From positions 186,001 through 250,000 of the forward strand of contig JAESUZ010001519.1 of NCBI GenBank assembly GCA_017311185.1: DNA of 64,000 bases, in the 5' to 3' direction. Made by a program: the position numbers and the translations under genes. The notes below the pieces were generated by a model. That model saw only the letters and a program-made list of their open reading frames with translations, ran no database searches and was not told where the DNA came from. Within the stretch, counting starts at the first letter, position 1; the number at the start of each line of letters is the position of its first letter. Of the stretch, positions 1 through 12,300 are shown piece after piece. Source of the stretch: Proteles cristata cristata (taxonomy: Eukaryota > Chordata > Mammalia > Carnivora > Hyaenidae).

Positions 1-165
1 TTAGACTTTATGTCAGTGTGGCTATTTGAAATTGAAAGGTGAAATAAATTAATAAATAAATAAAATTTAAAGGTGACACCGGAAGACAAGATGGCTGCTC
101 ACTACACTTCAATCACAGAAGCGTGTGACGGTACCCCAGCGAGCTTGAGGAAATCTTACACGTAC
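1..165 (-). other. NEIL3: NEIL3 intron 9 (partial)
   Basis: Donor-side end of the last intron. The sequence is AT-rich with a short TAAA run near 50-62, and no further exon is visible before the window edge. Confidence 0.85.
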
Positions 166-340
166 CTGGAAAAATTCGCACTGTGCTCCTCTAGGTAGAG
201 GACAAGCGTAAAACTGCCTGCCCTTGTTTTCGCCATCCTTCTGCACAACTCGTAGAACGCAGAGGCGGTGGTGTTTACTGCAGCGAGGACTGCCAGCATT
301 TAATGCGCAAGTACCATCTGTCATATTAATTCCACGTTCC
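166..340 (-). CDS. NEIL3: NEIL3 exon 9 (codons 473-531, first GRF zinc finger)
   Basis: The acceptor is gttacag before GGAACGTGG, and the donor is TTCCAG followed by gtacgt. The core reads [27 protein letters not shown] and QCEFF. This is a GRF zinc finger (Cys493, His, Cys519, Cys527, GRQF core), the single-stranded-DNA-binding module shared with TOP3A and APE2. The exon ends in phase 0. The second GRF finger should follow in an exon left of position 1. Confidence 0.96.
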
Positions 341-3300
341 CTGTAACGACAGGTTACAAAGTTACTACAGCGTAACAGTGCTAAAGGGATAATTCCCTCC
401 GGAAGGTGTCAGAATTCTGCCTGTACAGGGGTGCTTGGGTGGCTCAGTCGTTTAAGCGGCCGACTTTGGCTCTGGTCATCTCTCTGTCTGTGGGTCCGAG
501 TGCATCAGGCTCTGTGCTGACAACTTAGAGCCTGGAGCCTGCTTCAGATTCTGTGTCTCCGTCTCTCTCTGCCCCTCCTCTGCTTGTTCATTCTCTCTCT
601 CTCTCTCAAAAAGTAAACATTAAAAAAAAAAAAGAATTCTGCTTGTACAAAGACATGGTGCCAAAAAGGGGTCATGGTCAACTGCAGGTCATTCCACACA
701 CTGCTAATTCTTGGCTTTCCCAGGTAATCCTAACCTACTTCCAAAGCCATCTGTGCACCCAAAGCACACAACTGAAATTCCTAAAGAACAAAAACAGCCA
801 AATTGTATACCCAGCACATCCACTTTACTTAGTTTCATTTGTATAACTGGTTCTTTCCTTACTCAGTAGTAGACTGTGGCCACTTTCATTTCCTCTACAA
901 TATTCTCAAGTTCAGTAGCTCCCCGGCCCCCAAAGTAACTAGAATGACAGTCTTCTCTAATTATTTCCTCATTCGTAGCAAGCTCTCATAGATGGCTCTG
1001 AAAAGGCCAAAAAGATCATTCTTTCTATCGTCCACTTTAAAGACAATTTTCTATGCTTTTCTTTGATCAAGGCTACTATAATAGTTGCAATCATATTTCA
1101 GCAAGGCCTGGGCTGTATGAAAGAGCAGAAATGTGTGTTTTGTCAAGTGAGGAGGGAAGTTTTATTCTCCCCCACAATTAGGATCAAGAATCTGGAGGTC
1201 ATTCCTGCATACAATTGGATGAAGGTCAGAAGCCAGACTTCTACTGGAGCTGTAGAAGCAAATTTTCTCTTGGAAAAAAAGCTTCATGGTTATTTTAAAC
1301 TTCTTATATTTTGCATAGTTTTTATAATGCCTTTATAAGACTTAGTCACTTTAATAAAGTTGAAGAGAAACAGAGCTCACATTGATTAAAACAGAAGTCC
1401 TTCTTAATATCACTATTCTAAAACTTTTTAATGATAAAAAAAATTCTTCCTTTCTCAATTTTTTCGGTTAAAATATCATTCTTAAATAATTTTTAGAAAT
1501 ACTTAAAAATCATAAATAGTTCCTGTTTTTGGCTTCCTTTTTTAAAAATGTTTTTTATTTATTTCTGAGAGAGAGACTGTGTGAGCAGGGGAGGGTCAGA
1601 GAGAGACGGAGACACAGAATCTGAAATAGGCTCTAGGATCCGAGCTGTCAGCACAGAGCCCAGCGTGGGACTTGAACCCATGAACTGTGAGATCATGACC
1701 TAAGCTGAAGTCGGATGCTTAACTGACTGAACCACACAGGCGCCCCTGTTTTTGACTTCCTAAACTACATTCTTTTTTTTTTTTTTTTTAGGTTTTCAAG
1801 TTTATGTATTTATTTTGAGAGAGAGAGTACGTACACAAGGGAAGGGACAGAGAGAGGGAGAGACAGAATCTCAAGCAGGATCCGCACTGTCAGCTCATAG
1901 CCTAACATGGGCCTCAAACTCACGAACTGCAAGATTGTGACCTAACCTAGGATAGAGTTAGACGCCTAACTGAGCCACCCAGGCATCCCCTGAACTACAT
2001 TCTTCCTATCCGTGTTGCAGTAACGATGCTTCAAGGCATGTCAAATTGAAATATTCAGAGTTTGAGGTATTTTTTTCCTTCCACTTTCACTGAGATATAA
2101 TTGACATAGAAGAGACATTTTATTTTTGATGAAATTGGTTTAAACTCATTTATAAAACAGAAGTTTAAGTAAATTGCTTTTCATTGATTCAAATATTCCA
2201 AGGGTAGTTTCTGACGCTGTTCATGTAGGAGGCTTGCTAAAGAAATCATTACTGTTAAGTATTTTGCCAACAATTGTTTTGTGTGTACATCCGTAAGGAT
2301 GGAGGACGGGAGTGTCTATCTTAGAATCGTAGGTAACACTATCCAGAAACCTCAAAGCTGGAAGGCAACAGCTTTTCTTTCCCACACTCCCTCCATTTTT
2401 CCGATGTCCCTTCCCAAAGAGGGTATATTAAAGTTTTAACTTCAAGAGAAGCTAAATATCTAGGTGACTGTAGAGAACTCAAGAAATGTCAAAACCATGG
2501 GGGCGCCTGAGTGGCTCAGTCGGTTAAGCATCCAGCTTCAGCTCAGGTCGTGATCTCACTGCCGATGAGTTCGAGCCCTGCATCGGACTCTGTGCTGACA
2601 GCTCAGAGCCTGGAGCCTGCTTAGAATTCTGTGTCTCCCGCTTTCTCTCTGACCCTCCCCCACTCACACTCAGTCTCTATGTCTCTCAAAAAGGAATACA
2701 TTAAAAATTTTTTTTTAATAAACAGAAATGTCAAAACCAAACCAAGGAGATCACAAATGTGTTTTCAATTGTTAAAAAGATAAACTGTAGGGGCGCCTAG
2801 GCGGCTCAGTCAGTTAAGCGTCCGACTGTGGCCCAGGTCATGATCTCACGGTTCGTGGGTTCGAGCCCCGCGTCGGGCTCTATGCTGACAGCCAGCTCAG
2901 AGCCTGGAGCCTGCCTCAGATTCTCTGTCTCCTTCTCTCTCTCTGCCCCTCCCCCTCTCATGCTCTGTCTCTCAAAAATAAATAAACATTAAAAAAATTT
3001 AAAAACAAAAAAGATAAACTGTAAAAGATAAAGAAAAAAAGAAACTTAAAAAATAAAGGAAAAAAGGTAAAGAATATTGGTAGGACTGAAATGATGCTTT
3101 CTTATAAAAAAAATACCCACTTACCAACAGTTTTCTACATTATTATGGAAGTGGCTGTCTTAGATGACAATTGAACACTTCCAAGCCACCTGCTTCAACC
3201 TGGAAATCTCCAGGGCCCCACAGAGCCAAGAGAGGTTTACATTCTCTTTACTAGTAAAGCTTTCCTGGGGAGGGGCCAAGCGGAGGGCGGAGTGTAGGAT

Positions 3301-6300
3301 TCAGTCGGGGATAAAAGGCTCCAGTGTTCTCTCTGGCTCTTCATTTCTGTCTTTCATTCCATTTCTTCCCTGGTATAAGGTTAAAGAAACAAAGTGGCCA
3401 TCTGCTATCTTGTCCCTCGTACTCAGAGTGTGACCTCCTGACCAGAAGCATCAGCATTACCTGGAAGAGGCTTAGAAACTCAGAATTAGGGGCACCTGGT
3501 GGCTCGGAGCGCGAAGCATCCGAGTGCTGGCTTCTGACAGTTTGTGGGATGGAGCCCCTTGTCAGCTCTAGCTGTGTCGCAGAGTAGGCGTGGGTTTCTC
3601 TCCCTGCTCCTCCCCCTTCTTTCTCTCCCTCTCAAAATAAATAAATAAATACACTTAAAGAAGGAAAAAGAAAAAGAAATGAGAATTATCCACCCTGTTC
3701 CAGACCGCCCGCTGAATCAGAATCTGCATACTAAAAAGATTCCCAGGTGATTCATACGCACATTAAGTTGTGAAGTACCGAGTTAATGTGACCAAGATAT
3801 TGATGCCACCTGTGATCACATCAACTCTCAATATGCACAGCTAATGTTACTTTTATGATAGAAAACATTATCCAGGATAATTAAATGTTCTGATTAATTG
3901 AGGACTTTGTGGTTCCTCTTTGTTTCCATCATTATTATTTAAAAACTTTCTAAACCATAGCAGAGCATTTTCTTAGGTAAACTTAGCATACAGAATAGTT
4001 TAACTTATTTTGATCATTAGGACCATCGTTTTGAACATTAATAGCAGATGATAAATGGTCTGTCAATATAATAGATCAGAGGTTGACAAATGTTCTCGGA
4101 CAGCACAAGTTTTCGGCTTGTGGGTCTTACCAGTCTCTGTTGCTACTACTCAAATCTGTCTGCTATTGTAGCCATGACAAGCAGCCACACTAACTATGAA
4201 AGCCAATGGGAATGGAATGGGTTCCAATAAAATTTTATTTATAAAAACGGGAGGGGGGGGAGGCTGGATTTGGCTCTGCCAACTGCAGTGTGCTAAAACA
4301 GAAGTCAGGAATGAGCAATGCTTGATGCCTAATAGGTTTTCAATAAATACTTGTTAATGAATATGTAAGTAACAGTGAACAGAGATCAGATAAAAACTCT
4401 TCTCAAGAAAGAAGACATCACCTGCACAACTGTGTCATTTTAAAATGGATGGTTTTTCAGTGATCAATTCATCATGGTTGAGCTAATTTTAAGGATAGGG
4501 TGATTCTTCATAATAAAACCACTTACTGTTTTTGAGCCAATCAGTCTTACTGAATGTAGATTTTGTAGCTCAGTGGCATTGCAAGAATGAAAACAAACAT
4601 AGAGGTAGAATGACTCATCCTAGACGGCCCTGGGTGTTGCTCTCGGAAGGTTACAGGAAGGTTACAGGAAGCACGTATAGGGGTCAGCACTGCCCTAGGG
4701 ACAGAGGCGGCGCTCACCAACCGTGACACTTGAGAAAACATTAGTGACCCTGCAAGTTTCACTTGCTCATCTAAGCAAACCTCTGCACCAGCTCAGGAAA
4801 GACCTTAACCAAAACACATGGATTCTCTGAATATGTACCCCTGTGTTCTGTGCTGTATTGACACTAATTGGATCAAAGACTAAAATGGTTTCTACTCTGA
4901 ACCGCTTAAAAACTGGTTCAACCAGCTAATTAACTATCCCGTCACTGGACAGAATTCCAGTATATCCAAAGACCGACCCAAAAATATGCCTCGTCAACAT
5001 AGCATGTACCGTGTGGTGATGAGATCGGTAATTAAGAGAACAAAAGACGAATTAATTACCGTACAATTATTAAGAAAAAAATAAACTGCCTCTCAACTCT
5101 CTGAGTGGACCACCTGCTTTAATCGTATTATGCTCTGAGCTTCTGCGGGCATCTTGTCCATAAGGTGAACACTGTAGCTGCGAGACAAGGAGAAAAATGA
5201 AATAAATGACAGTAATTTGCAATTTATTCCTTGTAAAGTAGCTGGGTGCAGAAGGGCTGCTGGGTGAATGTATTTCACCACTTGACATTTATTCTGCTAG
5301 TTGATCTTGATTGATTTTAGAGTCTCAGTCCTGGGGTCCTTATATTCAACACATACACAGGCTGCGGCGTTTCTAAGTAATGCTATGCACTGTGATTAAT
5401 CATATGACCCTATTACTAATGGCTTATGAAGAAATCATTTAAATGTAAGGCTACAGTAATTTTTTTTAATCCCTAATTCATTAGTTAAATTGTCTAAGAT
5501 TTTCTACAAAGCACTAAGGAAATAAAAATATGCCAAGGTATCTCATCTGAGCACAACAAATCCCTCAACACTAAAATGATCTCCTTCTTTTCCTCTTAAG
5601 CTACAGAAAAGACTGAACAAATTATTATCTTACAGGATAGCCCCCCAACTCAGATGCTCTGGACCCTAGCTCCTTCGTGACCTCTGATTAGGGTTCATTA
5701 GATGTTAATTGGGATTAAAATGTAATGTTAGTCCTGATCCAGTGAGTTAAATGCTTGGCCTCTATAGCTTAATTCAAATGGCTGTCATTTCTTAGTATTA
5801 TGGACACAAATTAAAACAGGTATTATAAATGATTGTGAATGAGATTTTTTTTTTGAGAAACTGATCAAGAAATAATCATCAAGACTAACTGATGGCAAAT
5901 ATAGAGTCGGGACAGGATACTGGAGACAAAAGCATCCACTGACCACACACCGCCTCGGGAATCTGTTAGGAGGTAAGCTCGAAGGGGTTCCAGAGCTGGT
6001 CCGCGCCTGCACAACCTTCCCCTCCGCAAGGACACAGCCCATCTGGGGAGAAACCAGCAATGCGAATCCCGCCTGCGATCACTTGAAATCCCACATACAC
6101 CAGCTCTTCCCCCGCCTGCCTCCCTCCGGCAAGGCAAGAGCCACGGGAAGGAAACTCTCCAACTTTACTTAATTTAAAAACGCAGGATGTACAGCAGCTG
6201 CCTCTGAAGAAAAAACAGCTTGAAAAAGAAAACTGAGAACTGTCTGTGACGGAGGCCCAATAACAGGCGGCGGGAGGAGAGAAGCCCCAGCTAAAGCCTA

Positions 6301-9300
6301 CACGACAGAGTGTGGACAGGTAGTTCCTATGATCACAGGGGAAGGGGTGACACGGAGTAATAAAATTTCTCTATCTCCAGTGACAGCGATCTGGAGGCTG
6401 CTTCTAGATGGGAAGTTCGTAGTCTCCAAACATACGTGGTCTGCCTGTATTTATTAATTTGCAATGACAACTTTCTAAGTTCAGCTGCAACTGTAGCCCA
6501 CACGCTCTGCGGGCCTTCGTGGCTGAAACAAACAGCCGCCCACACGGCTACGTGAGACACAGCGACCGCCTTCAACAGCAATGTCACTACAAGCATCTCT
6601 GATTCCTCTCTTGAGAAGATACATACTAAACTCTCGCAAGTAACAGTCTCCCTTTTGGAAGAACTATCTTTCTCTGGAAGGAAAGAAAAAAAAAAAAAAA
6701 GCAGGGGCACCTGGGAGGCTCAGTCGGTTAAGTTTCTGACTTCAGCTCAGGTCATGATCTCTGAGTTCAAGCCCCACGTCGGGCTCTGTGCTGACAGCTC
6801 AGAGCCTGGAGCCTGCTTCAGATCTGTGTCTCCCTCTCTCTCTGCCCCTCCTCCACTCACATTCTCTCTTTCTCTCTCAAAAATAAACAAACATTAAAAA
6901 AAATTTTTAAATAATGCTAACAGTGGTGACTGATATCAGGTGGGATGATGGGGGATTAAAACATTTTTCTTTATATTTTCCGGAATTTTCCGAATATTCT
7001 GTATTGAGCATGTATACGGTTTCAGTCAGAATAAAATAACTTTTGGGGTTCCTGGGTGGCTGAGGTGGTTAAGAGTCGGACCCCTGATTTTGCCTCAGGT
7101 CACGATTTCATGGTTTTGTGAGTGTGAGCCCTGGGTAGGGCTCTGTGCTGACCTCGGACCCAGCTAACCAGTTTTGTTCTCTCTCTCTCCTTTTCTCTGT
7201 CACCACTCCCCCCCAAACTTGTGCTCTCTCTCTCTCAAAATGAATAAACTTGAAAACAGTAACTTTCTACAGATAGATGTAGAAGATTCTGTTTTCCATT
7301 CACTGCCCTTCCCTAGCATCCTAAGCTAGAGAAAGCAAGGCAAGTAAATGGCTACAGTCATCTCTCCGGGCTTGATTCACCTTACCAGAATCAAGGAGCT
7401 CCCTGAGCAGGACATGATTTTTCCACCTTCTAAAAACTTAACGTAAATACCTTCAAGATCAAGGTTAGAAGTATCATACCTGTTAGAAAACCCAGGGCTA
7501 CCGCTGTTGAGGTCTGGTGATGAGTGGGTTGTTTTTAACTTTTTATTTGCTGGACTCAATACTTTAGACTGAGAACAGACCGTAAGCGATACGTGTACTC
7601 CGTTAGACGGTGGAGTTATGTGGTTTGCTCTCTCCTTGGAGGGGTGCAGCGGCTCCCTAAAACACATGGTAGTCGGAGGAGAATTTTGAAATTCTCCATC
7701 TAATGTCCCATGTTGGCTTGTTTTTCCTTCCAAAGCAGTGGATTTATTGCTGAAATCGGTCAAGACAAGGGTTGAAGTTCCAAATGCTGTTCTCCTGTTG
7801 ATCTTCACCTCTGTACTTGGTTTTCCAAAGCTGTTACAAGGATACTGCACTGAGCCGTCGAAGGCATCAGAACGGTCTTCACTGCTGATCGTGCAATCTG
7901 GAAGGAGAGAGAAGTAATGCTTCAGTGTTCCTACAGTGTAATACATTGGCTAGTTGAAACATCTTTTTAGTTCACTTATGATGGTGAATGCATAGAACTA
8001 TTAATACAAACTTAGTTTGGACAATCCAGGAAATGAATTCTTGTCTTCTTTCTAGGAAATGAAGTATTATAGAAAGAGCAAAATTTCAACAATCCCTAGC
8101 AGCACAGAGGTGGGCTTACCAAAGATTTATATTTGCTTATTATTTTTAACCATTTAAAGGCCATTCAGCTAACCAGACTTGTTCCCATTAGACAACATAT
8201 TAAAGCAGTGGGAATTAAGAAGTAGTACAGAGATCAGCAGTTACAGGCCTGTCTTTAGATTATCAGGAGCGTCTCTATGAATCACACATAATGGGAAAGG
8301 CTTATTAAATAAAGATGAATTACAAAGACTTGACATTAATTAAAAATGCTTCCTTTTTGTTAATATAATTTATTGCCAAATTGGCTAACATACAACGTGG
8401 ACAGTGTGCTCTTGGTTTTGGGGGTACATTCTCGTGGTTCTTTGCTGACGTACAACACCCAGTGCTCATCCCAACAAGTGCCCTCCTCAGTGCCCATCAC
8501 CCATTTTCCCCTCTCTGTGACTCACACATAACGGGAAAGGCTTATTGAAATTAGACAAATTACAAAGACTTGACATTAATTAAAAACGTTTCAACAAAGC
8601 ATCCTCAGATTTTAGAATCCATAACTGTGTTCTAAATTGTAGCTTCGTACTCAGAAAAATAAAGGAAAATAGTTGATGGGACTCAGAGAGGCGTTTCAGA
8701 ACGTTGGAATGAATGGGGAGACCCAAGACTGTGGTTTTCCGAGGGCTCTCTGCCGAAAGATGCTGAAGAGGGGCGAGGCCCACCCTTCTGGCCCAGAGAA
8801 CAAAACACACTGTGACAACGAGCACAATGTGGGGTCCCTAAGTCAAGAACGAACTTTCTCGTCTCTAATTGAAGGGAGAAAGAACACGTTGAGAACACAA
8901 TAGAAGCTGCATCAGTGAGCCGGTTCCTAATCATGGGTTCTCTCTGAGGTTTTACATTCTCTGAACACATGAAATTGTGAGCTGTAAAAAGAGTTATTTT
9001 GAAGGATTTCAATGAAATCAGTACAATTGTCTGGGTAAAGATTTTAATAACAAGGGGTAGGAAGGATAAAGAGGAGAAAAAATTCAGCAGTTTTCTGTTC
9101 CACCTGCAAAGATATTCTTACAGAAATCCTCCCTTTCAGTTTATGAAGCACTTGGACTGAATAGCAAACTCAAAAGTTGCTGAAATCTGCATAAAACAAA
9201 GCTTTATTGAATAATTCATTAGAAATAGTAGAGAACAGATGTGATCATCTCAGTTTTTTGAGATACAAAGGCAGATACTCTTTTAGCACAAGCATGTTTT

Positions 9301-12300
9301 CCCTCCCTGTTTAAGAAAAAAAAAAGAAAGCACTGAACAGAATATTAGCATGGTTTACAGGCAAAGTCTGGCAATTCCTTTAAACCTTTCAGAAAGAAAG
9401 CATTTTACTTAGTTATGAAATCTCAAGATGGAACAAGATATATACCTTTGTATAATTAGCCGTCTTTGAACTCAAAATCAAAATCCAGTCTTACCGATAG
9501 GTCTTGAAGTCAGGCAAGCATCACAAGCCTTCGAAGATGGCCTGTTGATTAGCGTACAGACCACACACGTCCACTGCTCTTCGGATTTGCGAGCCACGTG
9601 GTCCCCTCTGCGGGATGGCCACCTGACCGTAGTGTTTCTCCTTGGCAGCTTGCTACAAAAGAATTTTTTTAAAGTTAACCATTACAGGGGCGCCTGGGTG
9701 GCTCGGTCGGTTAAGTGTCCGACTTCGGCTCAGACCATGATCTTGCGTTTGCCAGTTCGAGCCCCACGTCGGGCTCTGTGCTGACAGTTCGGAGCCTGGA
9801 GCCTGCTTCGGAGTCTGTGTCTTCCCCTTTCTCTGCCCCTCCCATGCTCACACTGTCTCTCAATAAATAAATGTTAAAAAAAATTTTAAGTTAACTATTA
9901 CCACTGTTACTATTGCCTTCTTCTTATACGTTCAGGGTACTTTAGAAATTCTTACAGAAGCATTAACTTCCAAATGTGTACAAGCCCTAACTCTCTCAGG
10001 ATAAAATGTTTCCACTTGTGGCCTGCTGATTGCTATTAAAGACAGAAATAACAAAATACGTGTTTTTATTTAGAGTCAGAGTTGTGCTTTTGTTTTTTTT
10101 AAGCCCACTAAAAATATTTGACATAACCACTAGGAAGCATATCTCAAATAATGTTTTAAGTCAGTGGCACTCTTTCCAAATCCAACCTGAGATATCTTCG
10201 TTCAACCAAATTTGGGGGTTGCGGGGGCAAATACTTAGGCAGACTCTAGAACATGGAAAGCAAAATGAGAAAAGTTTTACATTTCCTTCATGTGCAGGTC
10301 TCTTGAGAATTTCTCAACTCTACCCACTAAGCACAATACTGACGAGGTAAGCTGTAATGAAGAAAAAAATCCTGAGCCTCAGAGTGCTTTCCTTCAGGTA
10401 AATCTGTCTCATGTTAGATTTACTGAATAATCTGAATAATAGATTAGTAAGAAAACAGTAAAACCAACCCTGAATTTTGGACATAAACGTGAATCATGAT
10501 TTTCCAACCAGAATTCTTAATTGGCTATTTACTGTTACACAAAATGCCTTTAAAACCTCTGATAAAGCCCTCCTCTGAAACACATAGTTCCAGGGCACCT
10601 GGTGGCTCAGTCGGTTGAGCGTCCAACTTCCAGCTCGGGTCATGATCTCCCGGTTCGTGAGTTTGGGCCCCTGTGCTGTCAGCTCAGAGCCCACTTCAGT
10701 TCCTTTGTCCCCCACTCTCTGCCTCTTCCCACTCATTCTCTTTCTCTCTCTCTCAAAATAAATAAACTTTAAAAACAACAGACAGCTCTGCAGAGCACAT
10801 CACACAGGTAAGCAACATGGTAGCATCAGAGGCCTTTCAGCATTCCAAACATTAATACAGAAAAAAGCTCTTTTGGTAAAGGCTATGCTACCTTACATTT
10901 CAGAACACGAGTTCTTTGACTTCCTGAGGTACCCTGTCTCCTGTAACATTTTGCTCCTTATATATAATTACATCAGTTTTTAAATTCACCCTTGTCTGGT
11001 GAAATAACAAATACCATGAGCAAATTGAGAAGTCAGACACATCTCATTATGGCCCTTTTGTCTATACTGACTTTTATTGCTACGCCGTGTTTCACATTCC
11101 TGTGGAACACCAGACCTTCCATGGAATCTGCTTGACCTAACTCTTGCCTTCCCCCCAATTTACCCTGAAAGGGACCAAGATGTATTTATTCATAATGAAA
11201 TAAACACAATTTAAGTAATCCTCAGATTTTCAACATGCTCCAGTTTTTCACCTTTTTTGTCTTCTAGCCTACAGATTTTACCGACCATAAGCATATGTTC
11301 ACTGTGACCTAGAGAAGCTCTGGAAGCATTTTCCCCTCACTGCTCCACTTGTTAATCACCTACTGAGAAATTCTCTCCAATCCCCACCTGGATGTGCAAC
11401 AGTAACTTCAAATTTAACATCTGTAACAGACTGTGGAATGGTCTTCTGAAGGCAATGGGTCATAATGCCTGCAGCCTGTAAAGGTGAATTTATAAAAAGG
11501 ACCTTTGCGGAGGAGGGGCAAGATGGCGGAGAAGTAGGGAGCTCCATGCATTGCACTCGCCCCCATATCTCACACGGAAAAGATCTGAAGTCATAGGAAA
11601 CCTTACAGAACCCAAGAGATTGGGAGAGAAAGGACGCTGAATCCACTGAGAAAGCCTTCAAGAAGATGTGGTTCATCTATACGATGGAATACTACATGGC
11701 AATGAGAAAGAATGAAATCTGGCCACGTGTAGCAACGTGGATGGACCTTGAGGGTGTTATGCTGAGCGAAATAAGTCAGGCAGAGAAGGACAGATACCAT
11801 ATGTTTGCACGTATAGGTGGATTAGGAGGAACTTAATGGAGGACCATGGGGGAGAAGAAGGGGAAAATGGGGGGGAGAGGGAGGGAGGCAAACCATGAGA
11901 CTCTTGAATGCTGAGAACAAACTGAGGACTGATGGGGGTGGGGGGGAGGGGGAGATGGGCATGGAGGTGGGCACTCGTGGGGATGAACACCGGGTGTTAT
12001 ATGGAAACCAACTTGACAATAAACTATTTGTGAAAAAAAAAAAAAAAGGACCTTTGCAGATGTAATAAAAACTCGTGACATGGGGAGGTTATCCTGGATT
12101 ATCTGGGTGTTCCCTTAATCCAAACACAAGTGTCCTTGAAAGAGAGAGGCAGAGGGACACTGACAGCCAGGCAAGAGAAGGCGATGTGGATGTGACCACA
12201 GAGGCAGACACTGCAGTGACGCAGACCACAGACCAAGGAAGCTGGGCCGCCACCACCCCCGGAAGCTGGAAAAGGCAGCGGATTGTCCTCTGGCGCCTCT

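Larger units (their letters stand above)
341..7479 (-). other. NEIL3: NEIL3 intron 8
   Basis: About 7.1 kb. It holds eight SINEs (429, 1541, 1772, 2498, 2790, 3489, 6704 and 7045) and a probable DNA-transposon remnant at 4079-4303. The stretches 650-1530, 3680-4070 and 4310-6700 show no exon, RNA gene or repeat I can name. An L1-like scrap lies near 2085-2135. Confidence 0.85.
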
